Below, piece after piece: positions 27,801-38,147 of a stretch of DNA of 64,000 nucleotides. The position numbers and the translations under genes were made by a program. The stretch is taken from contig OY720350.1 in NCBI GenBank assembly GCA_963082975.1, forward strand, positions 22,167,875 through 22,231,874, read 5' to 3'. The number at the start of each line of letters is the position of its first letter. Positions within the stretch are counted from its first letter, which is position 1. The notes beneath the pieces were generated by a model that had not been told where the DNA came from, ran no database searches, and saw nothing but the letters and a program-made list of their open reading frames with translations. The DNA comes from Labia minor. Lineage: Eukaryota; Arthropoda; Insecta; Dermaptera; Spongiphoridae.

Positions 27801-30800
27801 TTCTCCAAGTGTCCTTATCCTGAGCCTCTGTTCCATCTTTCTTACTTCATTCCCTGGTGTCCTCATCTTTGGCCCATAAATGCTGGGGAGAATCCTATTC
27901 TCAAATACTCTGAATCCACTCTCATCTCCTAAGATCAAAGACCATGTCTCACACTCATATAATACAACAGACAAAATAATTGTTTTATATATTTTAATTT
28001 TCATTCCCTTTTATAATAATTTTGATGAGATAAGCCTCTTTACTGCATGATAACAGGCGTTTTCCGATTGCAACTTCGATTTAAATTCTTCTCAAATATT
28101 ATTATCCTTCGTGATTACATTCAATTTTTCTACATATTCAAATTCTACATTTTGTATGTTAATACTGTTTGTTTCTAAATATATTTATTTATCATTATTA
28201 ATTTCAAACCTCATCTCTTTTCCTACCTCGATTAATCTGTAATTGCAATTGCCGAATCTCCTATTATATTTAAGTCGTCTGGGTCACCTAATATTTTACA
28301 ATTGATTTCCGCATCTTACTCTTTCTTTAATACCTTCAAGATATATTTTAAGATCAAAATTTGAAAAAGTTTATCCGGATCTATTGAGTCATGCGTAGGT
28401 TTTACTAAAGTCTACAAATAATTAGTGAACATAGATATTGAATTCGCGGTTTTTTTAATATCTGTCATAATGAAAATATCTTAATTAATGTTGATCGATT
28501 TGGCATGAACCCGCAATGATATCGTCTAATATTTCCTCCTCCTATAGTTATAAGTATTGTATATGTTATAATAGAGTATAATATTTCTTGATCATTTCAT
28601 TTTGATATTTTAATTTCATTCCTTGATTTTTATTGAATATTTTTAATTATAATAAAATTTTAGAAAATGCAAAGTTAGAGACTTGAGACAATTTATAAAA
28701 ATTAACGGTATAAAAGTATTGATAAAACTAAAGATAAATTAACAATATATACATTCATTAATAGTATTAATTTAAATTAATGGATTTATTTGATTTTTTT
28801 ATTATTAAGTTCATTTATTAATTTTTTTAGATCATAGTTAATTCCCTCCCTTAAAATAAAAGAAGTATTCAAATATAGAAAGAATAAATACAAAATAATT
28901 TAAGATAAATATGATTTAAATATTTTATTATATTAATTAAAATGAGAACTTTTAGAATAAATTATTTAATTGAAATGATATTTGAATATTAGAATTTAAA
29001 ATAAAAAGTTAAATATTATAATAATTCTTTGATTGCTAGTTATATACATTGTGTAAAATGAGTCCGCCAGTCAGTGGGCCACGCCTGGCTCTTGAATGAA
29101 CAACACGGAGAAATATATAAACTTTAAAAAATTAAATTCTGCGGTTATTGATTAGAATTAGATATTGATAAAATCTATAGCCTATGTTACCATAGAGATA
29201 TATAAGAATATTGTGATGTAATTTCATAGAAATCGTTTCTTATTTTTTGATGTTCATAATTCTAAATTAACGGTAAAGTGTCGGTTAAGTAGGAAATTTC
29301 TTTTTTGTTTGTTTCTATGACAGCAAAAAAGTAAACAAATTACATACATACATACATACATACAAACACTCTCCTTTATATATATAGATTAAAATAATAT
29401 TATTAAATATTAAATTAATATATCTAACTGTTCGCTTGAGTCGGAGCAAGCGCACAGTACTTGAGAACGGTTGGAGAATAATCAATCGAAACGTTGTATA
29501 ATTATTATTTTAATTTAATAAATAATATTTCAAAATAAAGTGGTCTTTAAATAAAAATCCCTTTAATAAATATAATTCTCAACATTATTTTCAATATTCT
29601 ACATATTTTTAAGACTTTTTTTAATCATTTTGATTTAATCTGAAGGATATGATAACAATCACATGTAAATAAAATTTTATTATATAAAAAACATAAATCT
29701 TCTAGTATGATTCATTAAAATAATTAAATAAATAATTAAATTCATAATATTCTAGTCAGGTGTCATGAAAAAGATTAGTAAAATAAATAAATAATTAAAA
29801 TTAATTTAATAAAAGCATGATGAATAGAAGATTTAATAATTTTATTTTATTAATTCCAGAGGATCAATAATAAAATATATAAATAAATATTCATTGATAG
29901 AAAGTTTTTATCCCTTTCATAAATGACAATTACTCATAAAAGAAATTATGATTTCATAAGAGCAAGCAGTAGAGAGGACATTTTTAAGTGGCACTAAAAT
30001 TACCCTTGCACTGTGAATTATGCAATAAAGCAATAGTTTCAGGATCTAATAATATTTCTGCTTCAGAATTAACATCTATTTTTTAATGCTTATAAAGATT
30101 ATATAATGGTATTAACTGAATAATAATTTAGATTAATAAATCTTATCCAATCTTACCAAAATCTATACGTATATATCTATATGTTATGATTTAATTATAT
30201 TTTAAAATTTCAAATGAGAGATGGAATATGTTTATATATTGTACTTATATAATATAATTTCATATAAATAAATATGTAAATGAATAGATAAATGAGTTTT
30301 AGTTTAGATAACTCAAGCAAAAAATTATTGTTTAACATGAGTTTACAAGAGCGCCACAGGGTGGGAAGTAGCGAAGCTTCATCACATTCTCGTGGTCCTG
30401 GGTTTAAGTCCCGGGCCTGGAACGGGAATTTCTCTAGCTATGCTATGGGACGGAGTCAACGCAGCCCCCAGGATCAAAATTGGGAAAGTTACTTGATAGC
30501 GCCGTTAAAAATTTACAAATAAAAAAGATAAAGTAAATTTAAGTTAATTTAGTTTTTTTTAGGACCATATTGAACAAATTGAAAAAAATCGAAAGTATTT
30601 AAGATCCTGATCGCAAAAAAACATAAAATGAATAAATACTTTTAAGGCGGCTCCCACCGCCCCCCTAGGTTTGCCGCCCTGGTGCCCCGCACCCCCAGGT
30701 CGGAACGGCCCTGATTATATTATCATAATGTCATCCAAAATAATTGTTTATAGAAATGTTCAGTTCATTAGAACATTTTAATGTGTTGAAAAAAGATTTT

Positions 30801-33800
30801 AAATTTTTTAACCCAGTTATACAATGTGAGTGAAAGAAAAACAATTAAGAAAAAATTAAATATATTAATAAATGATCCTGCCAGCCATTTTAGAAATGAA
30901 TCAAAACTCCCCGGGCCTTATGAACATTCTTTTTCAGTTAGTTTATAGAGTTTGGGAAATTAATATTGTAAAATTGTATCATATAAAATATAATTAATTT
31001 TTTTTTTGTTTTGGCTATAATTAAAAAAAGATTCTTTTGTAAAACTATAAAGTAAATCTCGAGAACAGACGAGGGCAGAAAGGGGCGCGTGTGTGTATGA
31101 AACTTTTGTATTCAATTTTATTTTAATTAAAATTAATCACAAAGCTTAGTTGCATGAACCAATTAATATTTCAATATCTCTGATTTCAAAAACAAATAAA
31201 ATAATTAAAAAATAGCTGAACGAAAAGTAATTTAAATAAAAATTGAGTCTCTCTTACCTTTTGGGTCAACAACAACCCTGCTGATTTCATATGTATAATT
31301 TTGATGAAAAAATGATGCCATCTGTCCTTCATTTTTTGTGAATAAATCGATTAATGTACCAATGACAATCAACACGGAAACTACGGAGGTTACTCCACTA
31401 AACAAACAAATAAACAAACAGTATAATTAAATTTATGAAACCATGTGACTTTTTGCAACACTAAAAGAATAAAACAAGAGAGGGATCAAAAAATAAATAT
31501 AATATAGGTACAATAAATAAATAAATAACTGTAAATCAAAAAATTAGCTGGAGTGTCTCCATTCGACTATCTCGCAATTTGAATTGGATTAAATAACATA
31601 ATATATTATATTTCAATTAAATTTAATTAATTATAAATTATAAATAATAAATATTAAATCAGCGCATGTTTGGCTTTTTGTTGATGGCAGCACGTCACGT
31701 GTTGGCGCGTGAGATTTGCAGTGTTAAAAAATTAATTCTGGTAATTTCAGCGAATCAATCAAGCTGAAATTCTATATATAGAAGTTTTATACAATTATTA
31801 ATCATGTGAAAAATTATCAAACATATATCTTTATTTTTAAGGTCACTTAAGAGGAAAAAATATCAAAATGTTGTAAGTAATGACCCTCTTCCGGTTGAGC
31901 TACATTTCTCAAAAGTTGATAGAAAACTACAAATTTTGAATAATGCTCATGTACCAAATTTCATCATTCTAGCTCAAACCGTTTTTGCGTAATCTTGGTT
32001 ACATACATACACACACACACACACACATAATAATAATTAAATTGTTGTATAAATAATAAAAAAATATCACTGCTCAAATAAGGGACTGAACCCCATTGAA
32101 CATGACTAGAATTTAATAAATTAATAATAACAATAATAAACTATACAATAAATAATGACAACAAAAACAACAATTTATATATACACAAATAAATAGTTAA
32201 TAAATAAATAATTAAATATTATATTTTGTGTATAACAATTTAATTTTATCCAGAAATTTAAACAAATACTTCAAATTTTCAATTTTTCCTGATCCCTGTT
32301 ATTTAAATTTTCAATTTTAATAATGATTTTTTTTTTTAAATTAAACTATGTTTTAGTTGATTCATATTTTGAACTAAAGAAAAATTATCAAATTGATTTT
32401 CTTTCATTTGATTATATATGTAAATTAAAAACTCTTCATATTCTTTAGTTGACTATTTATTAATTAACAATACAATTGTTTTATCAATGAAATATAAAAT
32501 TTCTTTTTACTATCGCGATCACGGAAATTTTCGATCTTGAGATTTTGATATTTTTATACGTTTTGAAGGTTCCTGAGTCATTTTCACTAAGGTTGAGAAA
32601 AATGTCTCTCTCTCTGTGTGTGTGTGTAGAGACAAGATTACGCAAAAACGGTTTGAGCTAGAATGATGAAATTTAGTACAGAGGTATTATTCAAAATTCA
32701 TAGTTTTCTATCAACTTTTGAGAAAAGTAGCTCATCCGGAAGAGGACCATTACCTACCACGTTTTCATTTTTTTTCCTCTTGTCTAAACTGATCTTAAAA
32801 ATAAAGATATATGTTTGATATTTTTTACATGATTAATAAGTTGACCTGTGGCCAGGTCCGTACCGACCGACGGTTTGAAGTAAATTAATTTCCAGCTACA
32901 GAAACAATTTCAAATAATTTTAATATATCTATTAATGTAATAAAAAACAGATATGGATATAACATAAATATTTTTAATTTTATTTTATTTATAATATATA
33001 TGTAAGACCAGGCTGTGACGTCATGAATGGCTGGATGACGTCATATAATTTTAAATCAAGAAAAAACTAATAAAAATGATTTTTCTCGAGGATAAAACCA
33101 ATACAAAGTGCATGATTCGTGGTGATATATAAAAAAATCTCCTGATGTGAAATTTGGTGTGAAAATAACCCTTTCCTTTCTATCGTCGATCGCTAATACT
33201 ACCACTTCCGGTTTCCGGAATTGCACCAAAAGTTGATCAATTCATCCCACTGATGCATTAAGTAAATATACCAAATTTCATCAAAATCGGTTGAGCCGTT
33301 CAGGCTGTACACATCTATACGGACGGACGGACAGACATCATGCTAAAAATACTTTTTTCTGTTAAGAAAATGCATGATTCGTGGAGATATGTAAAAATCT
33401 CCACATGTGAAATTTGGTGTGAAAACAATACCTCCCTTACTATCGTCGGTCGGTAAAAATTGTATAAAACTGCTATATATAGAATTTGAGCTTGATTGAA
33501 TCTATGAAAATACTGGAATTATTTTTTACATTTTTTAACACGTTGTCTGCCAAAGTGCCAAACACGCACTGGTTTGATAAATATTATTGATTAATTTTAT
33601 TTTATAATTAATAATTAATTAAATTTAATTTAAATATAATATATGTTAATTAATTCAATTCAAATTTGCGAGATAGTCGGGTGGAGACACTCCATATTTT
33701 TTAATCAATTAATAGAGGTCGATCTTATAAAAATAAAGAATTGATTAATATTACAGATGTTTTTTACACCGGTAAATAGTAATAATAATAAATATTAATT

Positions 33801-36800
33801 GTTTGACATCTGTTATTTTATGCAATATACTTTTTAAAGGTTCACATTTATTTTTTCGTATCCTTCTCTCTGAAATGACTTGCAATTTTAAACTTCAATA
33901 TGAAAGCGAGAGTTGATTTCGTTTCATAATCAGCAAACCATTTGCAACAAAGAAGGTGTGAGGGTTTCAATTTAATATCCTCGATGTATTCAAGAGAAAA
34001 AAAGGATTTGATTAAAGTATGAATAAAATTGTGATATTATACTATATTATCAATTTAAATAAAGTTGAGATTTTTTGTAATATATATATTTAACATATAT
34101 AGTACCTGAACACCGAACTATCGCTCGACCCTTTAACAAATTGATACAATTTATTATTATAAACTTTAAAAATTTTACAATTTTTAAATTATTTATTACC
34201 ATTGATAAATGGGTTTTCTAAAAATGACCGATTAAAAATTTGTTTTCTTTAATGGTACAAATTAATTAAAATAGCTTGATTTTCATTTCAAGATGAAAAA
34301 TATATTCGAATTTATTTGATAAAATATTTGATCCTATATTATATATATATATATGCTGTTATAATTAGATACCTTCAGTTTTATATTTTTTAAACTAACA
34401 ATTGCTTATAAACTGTTTCGACCAAGGATTACTAATGATAATAATAAAAATTCTGAAACACCTGTACTTGTCTATATTTTAATTAAGAAAGCAGGATATA
34501 TTTTTTCTATTTATTTTTAATAATCAAATATCATTTATACTTATATTATTTATAATTTAATCTAAAAAACATTTTAATTAATATAATATATTAATTTACT
34601 TCATATTAGTAGATCAAATTTATTTAACAATTTATTTGAAATTCTTTCCATTATATTTATATTTTGCTAACTTTATGAATATTTTTTTTGTGTGGGGGAA
34701 TGCTAAATATATTTCGTATAATTTTATTTTAAAATAATATTAAAATAAATATTTTTAATTTTATTTAAAATTAAATAAAAAATTTTAAAATATTTTAAAT
34801 ATAAAAAAATATTAAAACAATATCAATTAAAAATAATGATCATTTAAATTTACTATTATAAATTAAGAAAAAAACTTGATTTTTGTTGAGGAAAAAACAA
34901 TACAGATCGATTTTTCTTTATAAATATTATCTATGGTGTGAATTTCAAAAAAAATCCTTAAAGCGGCTTAATATCTCAAAAATATATAAATATATATACA
35001 ATTTTTGCTAGTATAATAAGATAAGATATATGAAATGTACCAAAGAGAAAACAAATTAAATTATATTATTATTATTTATTTCAAAACAGAGTATTTATTT
35101 TAATTGCCTTATTATATGAAATTTGAATAGAGTGCGATTTATTTTAATTCATTTTAAGAATGTCTATATCTGACATATTCGAGGACATGAATTGAATGAT
35201 TGATTGATTTTAATTACTTAACTTTCGTCTTTATAATTTGATTACTTGTATTTGAACAATTATTTTTTAATTATCTCTCTTTCAAATAAAAATAATTCTA
35301 AAGAAATCATGATAAACATTAATTTATAAATATATATTTGTTCATCAGTCTATTATATTTAATATTTATTCATTTATATATTCGTCTTGGCTAATTCAAT
35401 GGAGCTGTATGCCATTTTCCAATTATAATATGCTTTATTATACATAAAAGAGAAGAATTAGGTAATGATGCTATTAATCTTGTATATTAATAATTTATTG
35501 TAGATATGTAGGTATGTGTTACATCGTCTACATTTACGACATTCGAGGTGGGAGGTTTGGGGATAAATTCAAAAGCGATCTGAGTATTTGTATTTAATAA
35601 ATCTATTGTGTAAAATAGCTATCGCCAAATCTAACTATTAGTATAATTAGTTTTACAAACAATAGCATTAGTATGAATGTCTGTTTCTTGACAATTATAA
35701 ACATTTATGGTAAATTTATATTCTTTTGTTTGTATTATTTGTATTATTATTTGTTATTAAAAGCTATTGAAATTTTAAACTATTTAATTTAATTAATTTT
35801 AATTGACCTTATAATTATAAAAAACATAAACAACAATATACATTTAAATTAATTCATGTAAAAGAACATTCATTGATATTATAAATTAGATAAATTTGAA
35901 TGATTTTAAATTTAAACAATAATACCAGGGCAGGTCAATAAGTCCGTGACTTGTTGAATTTTCCGTTTTTTAAATGAAATGGCAACACTGCTTCTATCCA
36001 CAGGCAACTATCAGCTGACTCCTGTCGAAATTTGAACCAGGTGGGTCTTTTAGTTTTTGTTTGACATCCATTATAGCAGACTACCTCGTGATTTTTAAAG
36101 AAAATAGAACAAAGTGAATTTCGTGTGCTCATTAAGCATTATTTTGTGGGGCGAAAAACATCAGTGAAACAGAGATTTTGCACCTTTTCGTAACCGTGGA
36201 TGAAACGTGGATCCACCACAACACACCAGAGTCCAAACAGCAGTCAAAACAGTGGATTTCTCGGGATGAATCGGCACCAAAGATGTCCTGACAAATCTGA
36301 TTTTTTGGAAAGGATAAAAAAAAAATTGGAAAAACGTAGGACAATAGATAAAGCTCAAACGGGACTACGTTGAAAAATAAAATAATTTTTTATCCATATT
36401 CATCACTCATTCAAAAAGTTACGGATTTATTGACCAGCTCTCGTATATTTGATTTTAAAGATATCCCTAATCACAAACATAATTTTTTTAATAAATCAAT
36501 GCCAAATTATGTTTTGTTGAATTTTAAAAGATTTTTAAAGAGTAATTTGAGTTTAAAATTTAATAATTATTTAAATAAAAATAAATATGAATTTGATTTT
36601 TGTGTATATTTAATGTTGATTTAGTTGTATTATATACATACACTAGAATCCAAAAAGTTTTATCTTGCCACATACGATAATATTCATGAGGAGTTCTCAC
36701 TTGAAGTACTTGTAAATGTCTGTCATGTATTTGATCTGTAAGTGAACTCGCTGTTAACACAGAGGCTACATCTTCCCCTGTGCATTCCAACGGAAGACAC

Positions 36801-37103
36801 AGGCCTAGTAAAAGAGATTGATTCTAAAAAAAAGTAAAACAAAAAACAATTAAAAATGGATAATTGATTTAGGATATCACTCAAATTGTATTAAACTTAC
36901 ATTAGGGTGAAGATCATGTGGTAGGGCGAGCCGTATTCTCACTTTGAAAAATCCGAGTAGATAGGGAGGCTTGGATGGTTCTTCGGCGTGGGCTAATTCT
37001 TGGGTGAATTTCTCGCCAATATTCTCACAAGATGTTGCTGAACCTAACCAGTAGGTGTTGCCCCAGAAATAACCACTTCCATATCTGGCACTCGCATCCA
37101 TCA
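16146..37103 (-). CDS. Nose-resistant-to-fluoxetine (NRF-6)-like acyltransferase, 14 exons, N-terminus missing
   Basis: The exons, 5' to 3', are 36901-37103, 36642-36823, 31258-31397, 26685-26801, 25894-26061, 24548-24641, 21679-21807, 20959-21124, 20785-20864, 20616-20711, 20407-20536, 17597-17771, 17366-17508 and 16146-16304 (TAA). All boundaries are GT/AG and every phase matches, giving 659 codons. The first two exons are the extracellular NRF domain (DASARYGSGYFWGNTYWLG; GLCLPLECTGEDV). Next come the first membrane helix (GVTSVVSVLIVIGTLIDLF), an Asn/Gln-rich loop (exon 4) and the acyltransferase-3 core. The core carries TIHGLRSISMAWVILGHT, NNAAFSVDTFFFISG, YWWRNALYINTLFP, WYLADDTQFYILG, RLGPYLVGMCVGW and SRVTYCAYLVHPIVIR. 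The protein ends in a basic cytoplasmic tail. NRF-6 relatives are multi-pass membrane proteins implicated in lipid or drug transport in nematodes; the substrate here is unknown. The exon at 36901-37103 starts at an acceptor, so at least one upstream exon exists. A possible polyadenylation signal lies at 15992-15997. Confidence 0.95.
16305..17365. other. Last intron of the NRF-like gene
   Basis: AT-rich, with C-runs at about 16617-16630 and 16705-16715. A GC-richer, unrecognised block lies at about 16935-17150. No coding supported. Confidence 0.6.
17905..18462. mobile_element. Outer hAT-type element, interrupted by a second one
   Basis: The left end CAGTGGCGTAGCG and right end CGACGCCTATG are degenerate inverted repeats, flanked by TATATATA / TATACATA (7 of 8). 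It sits in the NRF intron 17772-20406 and contains the insertion 17961-18272. C-rich internal blocks resemble other elements of this type in the window. Confidence 0.7.
17961..18272. mobile_element. hAT-type MITE nested in the outer element
   Basis: The ends CTGTGGCGTACCG and the inverse of GTTACGCTACTG are flanked by TCCGGGGG (17953-17960) and TTCGGGGG (18273-18280), 7 of 8 matching. It interrupts the element at 17905-18462. Confidence 0.75.
18463..19507. other. NRF-like gene intron, AT-rich
   Basis: No coding support; the short open frame at 18723-18917 has no domain or splice signals. Confidence 0.6.
19508..20067 (+). repeat. Family B interspersed repeat
   Basis: Runs from 'actatctcgccaga' to 'gagtggagacactccag', with a GT microsatellite at 19583-19620. 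Matches copies at 31547-32028 (inverted), 32508-33694 and 44409-45018. It lies in the NRF intron. The open frame 19561-19800 is repeat sequence, not a gene. Confidence 0.8.
21928..22666. mobile_element. hAT-type element, 739 bp
   Basis: The left end CAGAGGTGTACCTAG and the inverted right end TTAGGTACGCCACTG are flanked by AGTATACC (21920-21927) and AATATACC (22667-22674). The ends carry GCCGCCC-type C/G-rich blocks; the middle is AT-rich without a transposase. Confidence 0.82.
22757..23047. mobile_element. hAT-type MITE, 291 bp
   Basis: The left end CACTGGTTTTCAAA pairs with the inverted right end TTTGAAGACCACTG. The flanks GCTTAGTC and GTTTATTC match at 6 of 8, so this is an older insertion. 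Internal 'cggaaccc' repeats occur near both ends. Confidence 0.78.
23056..24087. other. NRF-like gene intron, AT-rich
   Basis: No gene-like structure; short AT-rich open frames only. Confidence 0.6.
24096..24436. mobile_element. hAT-type MITE, 341 bp
   Basis: The left end TAGTGGTTCTCAAC and right end GAATCACTA are flanked by the perfect 8-bp duplication AATTAAAT (24088-24095 and 24437-24444). A short GTAG tandem repeat lies at 24190-24207. 'accatattgaaaaaaattg' is shared with 12455-12688 and 30545-30714. It lies close to NRF exon 24548-24641. Confidence 0.82.
24642..25893. other. NRF-like gene intron with an antisense 77-codon open frame
   Basis: AT-rich, with a TA repeat at 24793-24825. 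The plus-strand open frame 25413-25646 has four cysteines at its start but no recognised domain, no clear splice or promoter context and no signal peptide. It is probably not a gene. Confidence 0.4.
26802..27477. other. NRF-like gene intron, AT-rich
   Basis: No coding or repeat family recognised. Confidence 0.6.
27535..29388 (-). mobile_element. Helitron copy 2 (non-autonomous)
   Basis: On the minus strand it starts TCTATATATATAAAGG after an A and ends GCAGCTAG before a T, as expected for A^T insertion. A GGGGGC-GGA-GCCCCC hairpin and a decayed terminal hairpin lie near the 3' end. Its 3' 600 bp match Helitron copy 1 (57811-59872), including the same captured RT fragment. No Rep/helicase is encoded. 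Confidence 0.87.
27775..28155 (-). pseudogene. RTE-like reverse transcriptase C-terminal remnant in Helitron 2
   Basis: The minus-strand frame reads KIKIYKTIILSVVLYECETW, then FRVFENRILPSIYGPK. This is the thumb and C-terminal part of an arthropod non-LTR reverse transcriptase. Frames are broken on both sides. It has the same orientation and position relative to the Helitron 3' end as in the 57811-59872 copy. Confidence 0.85.
30330..30530 (+). repeat. tRNA-derived SINE
   Basis: A polymerase III B-box-like GGGTTTAAGTCC lies at about 30399-30410, in a GC-rich 5' part. The tail '...cgcagcccccagga...agttacttgat' matches the SINE at 47255-47480. It lies in the NRF intron 26802-31257; the open frame through it is not a gene. 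Confidence 0.65.
30545..30714. mobile_element. hAT-type element, right-end fragment
   Basis: It ends GGTCGGAACGGCCCTG, the inverse of a CAGGGC-type hAT end, with the GCCGCCC / CACCCCC blocks also seen at 22600-22666. No matching left end was found. It shares 'accatattgaa' with 12455-12688 and 24096-24436. Confidence 0.55.
31547..32028 (-). repeat. Family B repeat, inverted copy
   Basis: Begins 'ctggagtgtctcc' and ends in an AC microsatellite at 32007-32027. It is the reverse orientation of the copy starting 480 bp away at 32508. It lies in the NRF intron 31398-36641. Confidence 0.8.
32029..32507. other. AT-rich spacer between inverted family B copies
   Basis: No coding or recognised repeat. 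Confidence 0.55.
32508..33694 (+). repeat. Family B repeat split by a family A insertion
   Basis: Family B sequence runs 32508-32834 and resumes at 33456-33694. The intact junction ('acatgattaaaaattgtat') is visible in the copy at about 44740-44758. The intervening 32835-33455 is a complete family A copy. Confidence 0.85.
32835..33455 (-). mobile_element. Family A (Helentron/HINE-like), intact copy, about 620 bp
   Basis: On the minus strand it begins TACCGACCGACGATAG and ends with ACCGTCGGTCGG, then the hairpin GACCTG-GCCA-CAGGTC and AACTTA. The 3' subterminal ACCGACCGACG, inverted, repeats the 5' terminus. Insertion was into a run of five T without a long target duplication. A GGAC-tract lies at 33320-33333. 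Non-autonomous. Confidence 0.75.
33695..34106. other. NRF-like gene intron, AT-rich
   Basis: Nothing recognisable. Confidence 0.55.
34107..35036 (-). repeat. Family C repeat, copy 1 (about 930 bp)
   Basis: Closely similar over its length to 41843-42812. One end is 'agtacctgaac...accctttaac', the other 'gctagtataataagataaga' before a TA tract. Read on the minus strand it starts TCTTATCTTATTATACTAG, which resembles Helitron-type 5' ends. Family C segments also lie at 39655-39905 and 40430-40600. No coding. Confidence 0.75.
35037..35922. other. NRF-like gene intron, AT-rich
   Basis: Nothing recognisable. Confidence 0.55.
35925..36443 (+). mobile_element. mariner relic, internally deleted
   Basis: TA-flanked ends (TA at 35923-35924 and 36444-36445) share the inverted motif GGTCAATAAGTCCGTGAC (right copy GGTCAATAAATCCGTAAC). 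A transposase fragment at about 36175-36290 reads TVDETWIHHNTPESKQQSK, which contains the first catalytic Asp. N-terminal fragments at 36110-36175 are frame-broken, and the C-terminal half is missing. Minus-strand open frames across it are antisense shadows. Confidence 0.85.
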
Positions 37104-37480
37104 CTAAAACAAATTGAAATTACTCAAGATTAGAATAGAGTAATAATAGTTATTTCACATATATTACTAGTACATATAGTAATTTGAAGCAAAATATTTA
37201 CATATTTTTTTATTATATAAGTAAATTATAAGTTTTTATATAACTTATTCAGAGTATTTTGAAAAAGCATACAATTTTATTGATTTATTTATTTCAAAAG
37301 GGATAGTTGTTAAATGGAATTAAATAAAAATAAAAATACTATTTGTAATATAAAATTAAACTATTTGGGTCATTCTATATTAATAGTTACATTAAATGAA
37401 TTTGAACAGGACAAATAATTTCATAGATTTACATTGTTTATACATACATCATATAGTATTTATTTTATTATTTTAATTTT
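37104..37480. other. Upstream side of NRF exon 36901-37103, AT-rich
   Basis: Probably intron of the NRF-like gene, since 37103 begins at a splice acceptor. No coding seen. Confidence 0.55.
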
Positions 37481-38147
37481 TACCGACTGACGATAGTAAG
37501 GGAGGTTTTCACACCAAATTTCACATATGGAGATTTTTATATATCTCCACATATCATGGATTTTCTTAACAGAAAAAAGTATTTTTAGCATTGTGTCTGT
37601 CCGTCCGTCCGTCCGTCCGTATAGATGTGTACAGCTCAACGGATTTTGATGAAATTTGGTATATTTACTTAATGCATCTGTATGATGAATTGATCAACTT
37701 TTGGTGCAAATCCAAAAACCGGAAGTGGTAGTATTACCGATCGACGATAGGAAGGGAAGGGTTATTTTCACACCAAATTTCACATGAGGAGATTTTTACC
37801 AACCGACGATAGTAAGGGAGATATTGTATTCACACCAAATTTCACATGTGGAGATTTTTACATATCACCACGAATCATGCACTTTGTATTGGTTTTATCC
37901 TCGAGAAACCATCTTTATCAGTTTTTTCTTAATTTAAAATTATATGACGTCATCCAGCCATTCATGACGTCACAGCCTGGTCTTACATATGAATATATTA
38001 TAAATAAATAAAATTAAAAATATTTATGTTATATCTTTTTTCTTACATTAATAGATATCTTAAAATTATTTGAAATTTTTTCTGTAGCTGGAAATTAATT
38101 TACTTCAAACCGTCGGTCGGTTCGGACCTGGCCACGGGTCAACTTAT
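37481..38147 (+). mobile_element. Family A copy with duplicated 5' part
   Basis: Begins TACCGACTGACGATAG and ends with CCGTCGGTCGG, CCTGGCCACGGG and TCAACTTA, in a run of T on both sides. A second 5' end (ACCGACGATAGTAAGGGAG) starts near 37799, so the 5' portion is present twice. GTCC tracts lie at 37598-37618. Confidence 0.75.

Larger units (their letters stand above)
27478..29568. mobile_element. TIR element disrupted by a Helitron
   Basis: The left end 'attaaagggatttttattta' and an inverse right end at 29545-29568 flank AT-rich arms that match in inverted orientation (27478-27530 against 29515-29568). The Helitron at 27535-29388 was inserted between them. The arms resemble the foldback element at about 3189-3370. 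Confidence 0.65.

Noticed and set aside
36370..36624. 84-codon plus-strand open frame
   Set aside because: AT-rich, antisense next to NRF exon 36642-36823, begins inside a mariner end; no domain.
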